A stretch of 64,000 bases of DNA from Morinoia aosen (GCA_030386875.1 CM059563.1:12728001-12792000), one strand, 5' to 3'. Shown: positions 1-11,836, counted from the stretch's first letter. Notes: generated by a model from the letters alone, not told the origin. Made by a program: numbers and translations.

Positions 1-1205
1 CTAGGCTTAACTTTACAAAGACACGAAAGGGCTCAAGGTCGGCCATTTTTTTATATGGCGCTCGAGGCGCAGTAATACAAGACACCTGCATATAGATGAC
101 TCGTAAATGCACAAGAGAATCAAATGCTATCGTAACTCTGCAAATCAAAGCATCTCGGCCCCTTCAATAAATAACGCACTTCTTCGATCATACAAATGAT
201 TTTGAGACTCAGTGGTTAAAACTTACAGAGAAATAAAAAATCACTTGAACAAGACAAAACGCACAGTGAAAACATTCTGAAGCTACCGAAGCACACATGT
301 GAAAATTTGACACACGCAAAGGTAGAATGGCTATCTACCGTTCTTACAGATATAAGGCACACTTTCACTTTAGTTCCTTAATTTATATTAAGTTCGATCA
401 TCACTTAAAAAAGGATTAAACACATTTAATGCGCAGGCACAAGAGAATTAGAAGGGCGCCTGAGCACGAAAAGTCACACCTGCTCTCGGAAGAGCTTCTG
501 CTACAGTGACGTGGAAGCTATTCCACAGGGGACGCCAAATAAGAATGTTACCAGAAAACCCCAGCATACGCTAAAGGAAAAAACCCAGATCAACGAAAAG
601 GGCGTAAATGAATAAATTTTCTTACACTTTTTTATTGTTTTCGAGGTTACCAAATAGTACAATCATTTTAGCTCCTTGAAATTAATTGTTTTGCCAACAC
701 AAGTCGTGGCTGTAAACCCCAGGAGACAGATAAAAACCCAGATCCGTGGTTAAAACCCCAGAATGCGCAGCCCACAGACTTAGAATCAAGATTGGCAGGG
801 AACTCCAGCAATTACTTCTACATGCGCGAACAGAACTAGAACGTTTGATAAGTATCGGAGTTTTTTATTCTTAATTTAAATAAAGATATTATCGACTTCA
901 TAAATCGACATTTAGTGACATTAACGATTAATTTCGCTGATAGAATTAAGTTATTGACCTAAAATCGCTCATTTCAAAATCACGAATTTGCTCTGGAAAT
1001 TTCGGAACAGTCAAATGAGAAACGGTTCATTTAAATGGCGGGCTAAAACCCAAATGACTTAAAGACGGAGAAAGGCATGACAAGTGGTGCACAAGCGAAC
1101 GGCTTGTTGAGACCCCCACAGTTCAGTATATAGCTCTCAAACCACAAAAAAGAGTATCATCATTTTACATTACTCAGACTATTAGAAAATATACGCTGTG
1201 GACTT
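1..1205. other. No recognised feature
   Basis: AT-rich sequence without an ORF, splice-supported exon or repeat family that I can name. It ends at the short-repeat tail of the minus-strand SINE that follows. Confidence 0.5.
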
Positions 1206-1520
1206 TTTATATGAAAAAAGGTTAAGGTTAAGGTTAACATCGGCATCTTTGGGATGCTTTATTTCCAATCAAGCCTGATACATAGGATCTTAGCATTGGT
1301 TTTTCAAATGTCTTATAACTAACCCTATATATAGGACACCATGACGGTTCCCCCGTAAAGCCGGTACCCATTTCCGACACCTGGGTTGAGTGGGGTATTG
1401 TGCTTGAGCTTTCCCTTACACCCAACGGGGAAAATCTCCGCGCCAGCGCTGGGAACGAACCCGCGACTTCCAGCATACCAGTCCGATCCCTTAACCGCTG
1501 TGCCACGGAGAGCACTTTCG
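1206..1520 (-). repeat. tRNA-derived SINE
   Basis: Read on the minus strand, the head near 1515-1440 is tRNA-like. It has an A-box-like TGGCACAGCGGTTA and a B box GGGTTCGTTCCC at the spacing of a pol III promoter. A unique body of about 200 bp follows, and the element ends in a short tandem tail, TTAACCTTAACCTTAACC, at 1206-1227. Head, body and simple-repeat tail together are the architecture of a tRNA-SINE. The short ORFs crossing it on both strands are incidental. No clean target-site duplication was found. Confidence 0.85.
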
Positions 1521-1533
1521 GCTTTTTTCAAAA

Positions 1534-2642
1534 GATCATACATATTATAGTTTTAATATATTTAGTAAACCCCAAAATCTGCCCAAGAGATTTTTAAATT
1601 GAATTAAATTTCCTTTACTATTTATTTGATTCAATCGCTTAGTATTTCTCAAATGTGCCTTAAAGTTTGTACTTGATGCCTACTGCATTAAAGTGCAGTG
1701 ATTCCAAATACACTTCCTACATTTCGATTCAATAGGATTCCTATTTGTAAACCATATTTAATTAACTTTTATATAAGATGGAACTCTATAAGTGTCATAA
1801 GCTTCGCTTCTGAAGCTCCACCAACCCTGTTTTTCTACTAATGCTGCAACTGCGGGAGCAATTTGTTTGCTTATCGAGAGCCATTGGCTCTAGCTGGGTG
1901 AAGGGGGCTTGCTCGGTTTTAGAGTTTTTAGATGGGCCTTAAAGTGATAGCAATAGTTCAGGCCTTGCTGCTGCGGTGCTTGTGTTGCGAGTGAGCATCA
2001 AGGCAAAAACGAGTCTCTCAAGTGTTTTTAGTCTGAAAGCACGTGACTATATTCGGTGCACGTGATTAATTTTGCTAATGGTGCTCACAAGGCAGGCGAG
2101 GGTCAGTCAGCTCATAATTGCATCGTATCATGAAGTGATTAACTAGAAGCTTTTGATTAAATTTAGGTTGTGATTCGCCCGCCTTATAGTGTCCTGTTGA
2201 GGCAGTAGGATATATTATATTCGAACGCGGCAAATCGTAGTTTCGTTGTAGTAATTAAAATTGACTACGGTTGTCCTAGATACCTCAAAAATGTTAACGT
2301 TGCTGCCACATGGCTATGAGCCGAAAGTTACTATTGTAATTCACTTATTCAGTTTTTCTGTTGCATTTCACCGAAATTCTTACTCACCTATTCAATTTTT
2401 GCCCTAATAGCTAGACATTGAAGAAAATTAGGGATGGTTTTGAGTTTTGCCAAAAACTAATGTTGGTAAAAAATCGCGTAAACTACAAATTTTATTCACG
2501 ATCTGGTTACAAAAGGTAAAAGCTGTTGTTGAGATTTTTTAGTTTACTTTATTATTGAGTCTATGATCATTTCTCTTGTATTAGCATAGGTGTAGACTCC
2601 TAAACGAATTGTATTTTTACGTCAGCCAAACATATGAGAGGT
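1534..2642. other. No recognised feature
   Basis: AT-rich stretch between the SINE and the hAT element. I see no coding or repeat structure in it. Confidence 0.45.
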
Positions 2643-2650
2643 ATTGCATC

Positions 2651-5092
2651 CAGTGCTTCCACTTTAGGGTAAAATACCCCATTTTAGGGTAATCAGAGGT
2701 GGTCTAGGGTAGAGTTTAGGGTAAAGCAAAATTCCATGATTTTTAGGGTAATTCGACTTCTGTCGGGGTAGAGCTGCAAAATTGATGGGTAATTGCCTGT
2801 TTTTATTACCGACATCAAGTTTGCTCTCAAGTCCTACAATATACCTTGCTTAAGGTACATTGCAGAAGTACGCTACCGAAGCAGTTATGAAAATGTTCAA
2901 TAAGAGTCATATTTGGAACAAACTTGCAATAACTCGCTATTAATTTCGTTTGTATTGCACACAACGATCAGGCACAAATTGTTGTTCACATCCCTGCAGA
3001 TCTCTCGGAATGCTGATCTCTCATCAGTATAATGTTGTCAGATTTGCTCCATAAATAATACCTTCGCTGATTAGAAGTAATGACAACAATTAAAGTGATA
3101 TGCAACTAGGTATAATGTTTGGAATTTTATATTTTCTAACCTTACATAACTAACTCGTAAATGTATCAAGATTTACACCAATACATCGGTCATCGTCCTT
3201 TACTGGAATTGAACAGCTATATACCGTGTACAGAACGACACTGAGAGCCGAGGGTAGGTAGTTTTGTTTCAGTAGAGTGCAATTAACTGTGTCAGGTGCT
3301 GTCACGTTCAGTATTGCATTCTAACGAAATATTTGGTCACTTGCGTCTCAGTAAAATTGTTTTTATTAAATATATTCTGTGTCTGATGAAGCTGCTACAC
3401 CACTTATGAAGGAAAGCCAAATTGTATCGTCTGTTAAGCCCTTTTCACGAAAAGGGAAGAAAGGATAGAGGTTGGTTAGAAAAGTCTCAGTCTTTTACGT
3501 CAACTAAGGATATGGTATACTGTACTATATGGTCAACTATCATTACGTTTGGTAAATCTGAGAATATTCTTCATGCTGACACTCAACGCCATAAAAAATC
3601 TCTCAGTGCATAGAAGGAAAACACAAACCATAACTTTGTTAATTATGGAGGATCATGGAAACATGGTTTGTTAATTATATCACATGATCCAATTGACAAG
3701 TCTTGTATAAAAATTGAAGTGCCGATATGTGCAAATTTTTCTGAGCATGATTTGCCTATTTCGTTACTACTGAAACAAATGTTTCTTATGGAAAGTAAGC
3801 TTAGGGAAACAAAGAGCTTCAAACATTTTTAGACAATGTTTGGGTAAACATCTACTAAGTGATTTCGTCGTTGTCCTTATTGAAGTTTATATTCTGTAAT
3901 AATTAATGAAAGAACTGATCGCAGTAAAGCTAAACAACTCGGAGTCATCGTCCAATAATGGAGTGAGAGCGCAATCTAGAGTTCCTCTGTTGATCTCGTT
4001 GAAAAAGAGGATAGCACAGGCAATGGCTTGTTTAAACTCATGAAAAAAGATTTTAATGATAAAAATATTAAAGTGAGCGACATTGTAGAGTTCTGTTCTG
4101 CCACAACTAACGTTATGATGGGATCCAAACATTCTGTGTCTTCTTTGTTGAAAAAAATGAATTTTTGACTTCATAGAAGAAATGTTGGCTTGGTGGAAGT
4201 ACAGATATTGGGAGTGAATAAAAAAGCTTGCGAGATAGAAATCGACGTTCTTCTTTCATTATTCTTGGCACTAGGGTTTATTTACGTAGGACTCCGATTC
4301 TTGGAGGAGCTACAATTATTCGACTGTAGGTTTTTGGCTTTTTTGACATGTAGGCTTCTATCGAAAAATATTCCGGCCATGGGCCGAGATACTCAATTGT
4401 AACGAGGCTCTTATTTGTAATTCAATGGGGGCTAACTTTGAGCCTTGAGCAACATCTGCTTCGCCTTACTCAACGTAAATTATCTCTATACGCAGTTAAA
4501 TTCGAACCAATTGAGTAAACCGATTGCAAAAATTTGGGAAAATCATAATTCTTCATTTAGTGCATTACATTCTTTGCCACGTTCTTTGCAATTGCACCGA
4601 GAATTAGGGTGTATATGCACTTATTTCACATCTAAATTCCTCTAATTTTTTGCGCAAAAATTGTGAAACAGTGTTTGTGTTGAGTTCCATAAATAAATGT
4701 TTCGAGTATTAATTTGTCGTTCATTTCCTCTTACTATGTCTTTTTTTTTCTCTCTGCTAGTCAGGAATGGATCGCCTGGCCTCATACTTTACGCTGATTG
4801 AACAGAGCTTGTAACTAGGTAACCATTCGAAGAAGATAATGAAGCGAAAGCAACATGAAATGTTGCACGTATCGTGAGACATATGACTTCGTAAAGTCAG
4901 AGAATTTCATTTTCTTATATCCGCTGGGCCTTGATGTTGTGGCATTTCTACACATATAAGCATGGAAACATTGAATATTTTTATGTAATACCAGCTATGG
5001 GCTAATTTGATATTTTAGGGTAATGTATGCATTTTTAGGGTAATCTAGAACAAAGTTTTAGGGTAGGAACTTTTGCACTCGTGGAAGCCCTG
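2651..5092 (+). mobile_element. Decayed hAT-family DNA transposon with 8-bp TSD
   Basis: The element is flanked by the perfect 8-bp direct repeat ATTGCATC at 2643-2650 and 5093-5100. It has matching inverted ends, CAGTGCTTCCAC on the left and CAGGGCTTCCAC as the reverse complement of the right end. An 8-bp duplication with CAG-starting ends is the hAT signature. Inside lie scattered transposase remnants on the plus strand. One near 3480-3610 resembles the N-terminal zinc finger (KDMVYCTI, then HADTQRHKK). Another near 4055-4165 reads VEFCSATTNVMMG followed by SVSSLLKK, like the conserved hAT core. Several interruptions make the transposase non-functional. Subterminal copies of TTTAGGGTAA occur at both ends in the same orientation. 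Confidence 0.85.
3422..4180 (+). pseudogene. hAT transposase remnant
   Basis: Broken reading frames inside the hAT element. Near 3480-3612 a zinc-finger-like stretch with C, H and H spacing is visible. Near 3690-3790 are residues resembling the EHDLPIS segment found before the catalytic core in hAT transposases. Near 4055-4165 is a segment resembling the A(S)D.CN.MMG...SV core motif. The frames are separated by stops and frame changes, and no catalytic triad can be assembled. The family call comes from motif resemblance plus the 8-bp target duplication of the whole element. Confidence 0.55.
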
Positions 5093-5100
5093 ATTGCATC

Positions 5101-5660
5101 GTCCTGCAGCTTGGCAGAAACGGATAGAGAGTATCTGAAGGCGGGTTGCTGACTGGAGCTCCAGCTGATAATTTATGCAATCGCCATCGTCTACACTCTA
5201 CAGCGGTATTAGTATCTTAGCTAGAGTAAAATTTCAGTATTAGTATCAACTAACTGTGCTGAAAAAGGAACAGACTCAAGTCACTTGTACGTATATAATT
5301 GGCATAATTTTGATCACTACAGTGACTGTACAGTGAAAGATTTTCTGTGGGAGTGTATGAAGTCTGGTTCACAGACGAGAAACGTAAGGAACCGTTGGGT
5401 GCATACTGAAAGTAACTGCAGGCCGTAATAAAGAGTTCCACTACCGTTGGCCCTCATTTTCAAGTTCGAGGAAGGGTGGGATAAATAGTGAAAAATATAG
5501 ATTGAAAAAAATGGAAACTAGCAAGCAAAATTAATCAAGACTTATGTAACTAATGTTAAAGTGCGGGTAAGAGTTTTCCAATAGAAGCATATTTTATCAT
5601 GTTATGAAATTTGACTCCTACGTGCAGTAAGGTGTAAGGCTTCAAGTTCAACTGGCACTC
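5101..5660. other. No recognised feature (LINE target flank)
   Basis: Short spacer between the hAT element and the LINE. If the old LINE tail seen at 11283-11466 was the insertion target, its upstream part should lie here, but I could not recognise it. Confidence 0.35.
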
Positions 5661-5671
5661 ATAGTTTCATA

Positions 5672-5704
5672 CAGTTCCGCGGCGTACTTTGTGGCGATTG
5701 GTTA
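5672..5704 (+). promoter_or_regulatory. Putative internal pol II promoter of the LINE (Inr + DPE)
   Basis: The first bases of the element, CAGTT, match the arthropod initiator core (CA+1KT). Counting the A as +1, bases +28 to +32 (5700-5704) read GGTTA, which fits the downstream promoter element consensus RGWYV at its required position. Jockey and I-type LINEs of Drosophila are known to start transcription from such TATA-less internal promoters. Function here is inferred from spacing and consensus only. Confidence 0.5.
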
Positions 5705-5866
5705 ACCAGAAAGTGCTCTATGATTCTTGTGTAGCCCAGTGACACCGGCAAAAAAAAAAAAAAAAAATTTTCCCTTTGTTCAGTATTATTGAGTGGGAAC
5801 CTTTGACTAAAATAATTAGTGTCAACGATAGTGAATAAAATACCCCTGTGCCCTGAAAAGCACACA

Positions 5867-7513
5867 ATGGGGAAACCTGACAGCCTAAACCCAAAGGCCA
5901 GTCAGCCTGTGAAAGGAAGAAAACCAAGCACTCAAACTCTCAACAATGCCCGCGCCTTGCCCTCCCCGGCAAGCCGGTTCAAAAGGCGTCAACGCTCTCC
6001 TGTTGAATCAAGTGGACCTACCAAAAAGACCGCTGTTATGACAACTGATTGTGCAAGTGAAATGCCAGTGGAAGATTTTGACGAATCTTCGGACATGAGT
6101 GGAATCATCTCTGATGAAGACCCTGAGATAAGAAAAACTCCTTCCAACCTATCAAATCTACAAATTGAAAAATCTACAGAGCAACTAACAACAAAAGAAG
6201 CAGCTCCAAACATTCGTCAAGTTCTCATCACTCCAGTAGACAAAACTTGTAACATTGGAAAAATGAATCCTATCCACACGGCACTAGCTCTGGACAAACT
6301 GTGTGGCTCAGTCAAAAAAGTAGAGCATCAGCAATCGGGAGCCATTCTTGTGACTACCAACACTCTAGAGCAAGTAAAATCATTTATGGCAGCCACTACA
6401 ATTGTCATATCTGAGAAAAGCATCAAAATTACAAGTTCTATTGCCTGGTCAAAACAATTCTCCTATGGCAAAATCTATGCACCTGAGTTTGCCTCAGACT
6501 CTCTGGAAGACTTACTAACTATGCTGAAGCCCTATAATGTGGTAGGCATCCGAAAACTATTGCTAGACCCTAACAAAGCGTCAGTGCCGCTGTATGTGCT
6601 GACATTCCTCAACCCTTCTCCTCCTGCTGAGCTGCTACTCGGGTATTGTGTTTATAAGGTTGATAAATACTACCCTAGTCCTTTGAAATGTGGTTTGTGC
6701 TGCCATTACGGCCATTCTCGAGCCCGGTGCACAAGTCGACAGCCAACTTATAGCCATTGTGGTCAGAAAGGACATTTTGTGGACTCCTGCCCAAACTTGT
6801 CTGCTCCTCCATCCTGCTCTAACTGCAAAGAAACTCATAAGGCTACTTCACGTGAGTGCTCCCACTACATGTCAGAAGTTAGAGCTTGCCATCTCACAGC
6901 TGATGAGGGGTTGAGCTTTGTGAAAGCTAGGGCTAAAGCAAGAGAGATGAGACTGTTAGAAGCTATCCAAACCAGCCCCCCAGATCAGAACTGGGAAAAA
7001 CAAAAAAGACCTACAGCAAAGGAGCTAGCTTCTCTGCAAGTTTTTCCTACGCTCACTCAACTTATGGCTCAAGAAGATGAAGTCTCTACACGGCCCTCTC
7101 AACAAACTTTACTGACAACCAAGGTACCTTCAACAGAACAAAGCACTAGAACCTTCGCAGCTTGTGCATCCTTGCCAAGCAGACCGCCAGCACTTCCTTC
7201 TCAGCATGTGCTGCAGCCTTCTTCTCAACCAGTATCCTCAGGCCAGCAACCTAACCTTCCAAATGCCATGAACCCTTTGCCTTTTAGTAGCAAAGCCAAC
7301 CAACCATCTCTCACTGCATTTAATCAAATTCCTGTTGATTTCACTCGACTCATTATTCAGGCGCTGCCAATGATTATCCGACTCTTCCTCTCCACGCAAC
7401 TCACTGAGAAAATAGAATGTTTCAAAGAGCTTGGTCAGATGCTTTCCGTAAAATCAGTTGTCACCGAAACTCTTGCAAATTTAGGACTCTCCTCAATGCA
7501 TAAATCACAATGA
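5867..7513 (+). CDS. LINE ORF1, gag-like nucleic-acid-binding protein
   Basis: Open frame of 548 residues from the first ATG (5867) to TGA at 7511-7513. The frame is open 48 bases further upstream, but without an ATG. The N-terminal third is Ser/Pro/Lys-rich and acidic in places. Three zinc knuckles follow. The first, CGLCCHYGHSRARC at 6690-6731, is a regular CX2CX4HX4C. The second (about 6750-6790) reads SHCGQKGHFVDSC and has Tyr where its first Cys is expected. The third is CSNCKETHKATSREC (about 6813-6857). This is the usual ORF1 pattern of jockey/I-type LINEs, whose product binds RNA in the retrotransposition particle. The C-terminus is Gln/Ser/Pro-rich. The stop overlaps the ORF2 start as ATGA. 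Confidence 0.85.
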   Translation: MGKPDSLNPKASQPVKGRKPSTQTLNNARALPSPASRFKRRQRSPVESSGPTKKTAVMTTDCASEMPVEDFDESSDMSGIISDEDPEIRKTPSNLSNLQIEKSTEQLTTKEAAPNIRQVLITPVDKTCNIGKMNPIHTALALDKLCGSVKKVEHQQSGAILVTTNTLEQVKSFMAATTIVISEKSIKITSSIAWSKQFSYGKIYAPEFASDSLEDLLTMLKPYNVVGIRKLLLDPNKASVPLYVLTFLNPSPPAELLLGYCVYKVDKYYPSPLKCGLCCHYGHSRARCTSRQPTYSHCGQKGHFVDSCPNLSAPPSCSNCKETHKATSRECSHYMSEVRACHLTADEGLSFVKARAKAREMRLLEAIQTSPPDQNWEKQKRPTAKELASLQVFPTLTQLMAQEDEVSTRPSQQTLLTTKVPSTEQSTRTFAACASLPSRPPALPSQHVLQPSSQPVSSGQQPNLPNAMNPLPFSSKANQPSLTAFNQIPVDFTRLIIQALPMIIRLFLSTQLTEKIECFKELGQMLSVKSVVTETLANLGLSSMHKSQ

Positions 7514-10500
7514 AACTAAAAATTCTACAGTGGAACCTCCGTTCTTTTTCTGCGCGACATCCTTACTTGACCAAACTACTTGCAGACTTGGCCTTGGATG
7601 TATTATGTTTGCAGGAAACCTTTTTGTCTCCTAACAAAAAGGTAAAACTGGCTGGTTATCAGAGCTTGGCAGCCCGTTGTGAAAGAGCTGTGGGAAGTGG
7701 AGTGGGGGTCCTTGTGGCCGTAAGCAACAGCATACCACAAACTACTATACCGCTTCCATCATCATTGGAAGAATGTGCAACGCGCATATATCTTCCTCAA
7801 CACGAGTTCACAATATGCTCTATGTATCTTCCACCATCACTACCTAACTCTGTATTAATTGCAGAGCTACCACTCTTACTTCCACTTCTACCCCCACAGT
7901 TCATTATCTCAGTAGTCGCTAATGCATATCATCCATCATGGGGTTCCTGCACTTTGGACAGCAGAGGAAATGTAATGAGCCATTGGGTAACCGCAAACAA
8001 TCTTGTGCTGTTGAACACTACAGAACCAACTTTCCTGTCTTCAACAGGTACTCTAACTCATATAGACCTGACAATAACTACCCCCGATATAGCACCTATG
8101 TTTACATGGTCACCCTTATCTGACCCTTACAACAGTGACCATTTCCCATTATTGATCTCATCAGAATGTACCACACCAACCTGCCAACAACCTAGGTGGC
8201 ATATTAAATCAGCTGATTGGGGCAAATTTCAAGAAGCCCTCTGCCTTCCAAAAACCTACCTACCTAACGCAGGCCTGTGGAGCAGTAACCACCAGCATCA
8301 CAGATGCAGCTTCTAAATCCATTCCTTGCTCTCTACCAGGAAAGAGAACACCAACAAATAGTTGGTGGAACAAAGAATGTGCAGTAGCAAGACGCCAAAA
8401 GCAGCGAGCATTATCTCGCTATAAAAACCATTTAGGAGACATTGACCTATGGATAGCCTTCAAAAAAGCTAGAGCTATTTTCAGACACTGCATAGCCAAA
8501 GCCAGGTCAAAGAGCTGGACAGACTATCTGTCTAGTATCACATGCAGAGCCCACAGTGGACAAGTCTGGAACAAAGTCCGTACACTATCTGCTAAGTTCT
8601 CCCCCAAGGCTATAGTTTTAAAGAGTGGGAATGATAACATAGCGGACCCCAAGTCAATCTCAAACATTCTTGGCCGGCAATATTCTAGAGAAAATGACTC
8701 CACTTCAAATGACCCTTGTTTCATTACCAGAAAAGAGAAAATTGGACGTGAGCTGCCTAGCCCAAAATATAACTCAACTGTATGGTACAATAAACCTTTC
8801 ACAATGAGAGAATTAACTAGAGCACTACGCAACTCCTCATCTCGAGCCCCTGGAGCTGATCGCATTCCCTTCAGCTTCCTTCAACACCTTAGTGGAAGCC
8901 AACTTGAGGTGCTGTTGAACTTCTATAATTTCTTATTCATGCATGGATTCCCACACCAGTGGCAAGAAGCCATAATTGTACCCATACTGAAACCTGGTAA
9001 ACCATCCTCTTCTGCTACATCATACCGCCCTATTGCGCTCACCAACTGTCTAGGCAAGATCATGGAAAAGATGGCAAATTGGCGACTCCAGTCCTTCTTA
9101 GAAAGAAACTCCTACTATGACCCAACTCAGAGTGGCTTTAGAGCGGGGCATAGTACACTTGATGCACTGTTTCGCTTGGAGGCATCAGTAAGGGAAGCTT
9201 TACTGACCCAAAATTACTGCCTAGCCATCTTCCTTGACATCGAGCGAGCTTTTGAATCTGTATGGCACGATGGTGTCTTATTCAAACTGCATAAACTGGG
9301 TCTTGAGGGCAATATGGCTGTCTACATCAAAAACTTTTTACAGCTCCGATCTATACGGGTGAGAGTTGCTGACAAGTTGTCAGACTCTTTTCCTCTTCTG
9401 TGTGGAGTACCTCAGGGATCGGTCATAAGCCCCACACTCTTTACACTCATTGTAAATGACCTTTTTGCTGATGTGCCTGCTCCAGTGCAACACTCTCTGT
9501 ATGCTGATGATGGAGCCATGTGGATTGTCACGTCAACTCTCACTGAGGCAAACACAGTAATGCAAACAGCACTTAACACCATTGGAAAGTGGTCCCAAAA
9601 GTGGGGTCTTCAAATCTCAGCAGCCAAAACTTCAGCTGTTTTGTTCACCCATAGGCATGACTCACCTCCTCAACTGAAGTTGGAAAATGTTTCTCTAACC
9701 TTCAAAAATAATATAAGATTTCTTGGCATCATTTTTGATAGGCATTTAACATGGAAGCCCCACATAACTTCATTGCACTCTGCATGCCAGTCAGATCTAA
9801 GACTCCTCTCAGTCATTTCAGCCAGGAGGTGGGGTGCTGATGCCACAGCCCTTCGTAGATTGTAATAGCTCTGGTTCGCTCTAAGCTCAACTACGCCTGC
9901 TTTCTATATGCAACTGCTGCTCCCACTCATCTTCTAGTGTTAGACCGCATCCAATATGCAGCGTCACGCATCATCAGTGGTGCCCTGAGATGCACACCCA
10001 CAGTTAAACTGGAAGCGGAAGCAGAGCTTATGCCTCTCTCATATCGCCGTCGCCAACTGCTGTTGTCCTATTGTGCTCAAATTCTCACCATTTCTGAGCA
10101 CCCAGTTCGAAAACTGCTGTTGGCCTACTACCCTTATGCTCTCTATGCTCACCTTAGACGTCCAATCCCTGTATCAGGCCGAGCCTACAGTGAGTTTAAG
10201 AAGCTAGGTCTAAATTTTTCCCAGATTCCCACAATTCCCATGCACTTGAGATATCTTTCAGTCCAATGCCCAGTCTTCCTGACATTAGCAGATGTACAAA
10301 AACATTCAAGAGATCCCACCAACTGGCAACAAATGTTTAATGACCTTGTTTGCAGCACATACAGCATGCACCAAATAATCTACACAGATGGATCTGTCCA
10401 AAATGACAGGGCCGGATGTGGAGTGCATGGGGAAATGTTCCAACTCAAGGCTCACCTCCCTCCTAGGACTTCTATCTTTACTGCTGAACTATATGCCATT

Positions 10501-11184
10501 TACATAGCAATTAAGTTTATAACCAACAAACCAGGAGTCTTTGTAATCTTCTCAGACTCACTAAGTGCCTTGACTGCTCTGAAATCAAACACAACTCCCA
10601 AACACTACCTGCTATACTGGATAGCAAAGGCCATCAATCAAATTCCTAGAGACAAAGTCATCCTGGAATGGGTGCCTAGCCATGTGGGTGTATCTGGAAA
10701 TGAGGCTGCAGATAAACTAGCACAGTCTGCGCTAAGCATCCCTCTGACAACTCAAATACCTAAATCCACATCAGAACTCAACTCCTATTTTGCCACCTCC
10801 ATGCACCAAGAAAGGCTGAGGGCATGGAAGCAGCTCCCACCAATCATAAATGAATTAAACCCTTCATTGATTCCTTTACCATCTTCGCTCTCACGCAGCC
10901 AACAAGTCATCACCTCAAGACTAAGACTCGGAGTCTGTAAACTGACTCATGGGCACTATTTAACTGGTTCCTCGCCTCCTTCCTGTCAAAGATGCAACTG
11001 CAAACTTACCTTGAGTCACCTACTGATAGACTGCCCTCTGTATCAAAATCATCGTCTGGCCCTGATTGCTGAGTGCAATACAAGATCTGCTTCTGTGACA
11101 ATGAACACCATCCTTGCTGCTGATTTCCCAACCAAACTGGTGATGGACTTCCTGAGAAAGTCGGAGTTCCTGCATCTCATCTGA
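7510..11184 (+). pseudogene. LINE ORF2: endonuclease, reverse transcriptase, RNase H (two frameshifts)
   Basis: Starts at ATG 7510, inside the ORF1 stop (ATGA), and ends at TGA 11182-11184. The APE endonuclease (about 7510-8160) keeps QWNLRS, LQET, HIDLTI and SDHFP. The expected GDFNAHH catalytic segment reads VVANAYH, so the Asp is lost. A frame change lies near 8258-8275. The second frame holds the RT (about 8800-9800) with YRPIALTN, FLDIERAFESVWH, GVPQGSVISPTLF and the active-site YADD. A second frame change lies near 9855-9865. The third frame holds RNase H (about 10370-10740) with all four acidic positions visible (YTDGS, TAELYAI, FSDSLSAL, GNEAADKLA), then a Cys/His knuckle, CQRCNCKLTLSHLLIDC. 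Confidence 0.88.
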
Positions 11185-11282
11185 GAAATAACTGGAGAGC
11201 AGAGTGGGGGCGCCATTTCCCAAGAAGGAGACGTGCCTCATCCCTAACAAAGTAACAAAGTAAGTATAGTTTCATAGAGAAG

Positions 11283-11466
11283 CAATAGGTTGGTGTTTGC
11301 AGTGTGACAGTGGTATTGAAGAAACAGTGGAACATCTGGTTTTGAAATTTAATGCTAGCATAAAAGTAGGTTCCTTTGAGATGTGGATTTTGCACAGTAA
11401 GAAGAAAACTAATGGCATGCCAGATATAATTAGTATGATGCTGACTTGGGTATGTGCTTCCTGGTA
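11283..11466 (+). pseudogene. Remnant of another LINE C-terminus
   Basis: Directly after the 3' target duplication, one frame reads WCLQCDSGIEETVEHLVLKF. This resembles the Cys-Cys-His(-Cys) knuckle that ends many LINE ORF2 proteins (CX2C, then EETVEHLL), with the last Cys apparently lost. About 40 more codons follow to a stop at 11465. It may be an older LINE into which the 5.6-kb element inserted. The assignment rests on one motif. Confidence 0.4.
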
Positions 11467-11476
11467 GGGTTGGGTC

Positions 11477-11828
11477 AAGGGTGTAATTTGACTGTTGTTG
11501 ACGTGAAAAGTTTTAGAGCAAATGTATTGGAAAAAATGAAGTAGTGATATAAAATAGCTATTTATTTACATAAAATTGGTTGATTTAGAGTAGGTGAGTA
11601 TCCATTTTTGGAAAGCTGGCTCTCTTGGTGTTGCTTTATGGTTGCAGCTGCATGGAATTACCCAAGATAATCCCTGAGTATTTTTTATAGATAAAACTAG
11701 TGTTTAAGCAAAGAACTTGTAAAACCATATTGTAAATATGTTATACAAGTTTTTTGAAAACAATTGTTGGCTGTTATGAAAGCCTTGACTAGTAATTAGA
11801 GTACAAACTTATTTTTTGGAAGATAGAA
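11477..11828. other. No recognised feature
   Basis: AT-rich spacer between the LINE remnant and the long-TIR MITE. Confidence 0.4.
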
Positions 11829-11836
11829 ATACTTAA

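Larger units (their letters stand above)
5672..11265 (+). mobile_element. Full-length I-superfamily LINE with 11-bp TSD
   Basis: The element is bounded by the perfect direct repeat ATAGTTTCATA at 5661-5671 and 11266-11276. It runs from a 5' end beginning CAGTTCCGCGG to a short-repeat 3' tail (AACAAAG twice) with no poly(A). It carries a 5' UTR with an 18-A run (5750-5767), a gag-like ORF1 with zinc knuckles, and an ORF2 with APE-type endonuclease, reverse transcriptase, RNase H and a C-terminal zinc knuckle. RNase H after the RT and three knuckles in ORF1 fit the I superfamily (I/Nimb type); the clade was not tested by phylogeny. Two frameshifts in ORF2 and a changed endonuclease motif suggest an inactive but fairly young copy. 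Confidence 0.92.

Noticed and set aside
1440-1515. Functional tRNA gene
   Set aside because: A and B boxes are present but the acceptor stem does not pair, and a SINE body with a tail follows.
2650-2800. TTAGGGT motifs as interstitial telomere repeats
   Set aside because: The motif is TTTAGGGTAA at irregular spacing and is confined to the ends of a hAT element. It fits subterminal repeats better.
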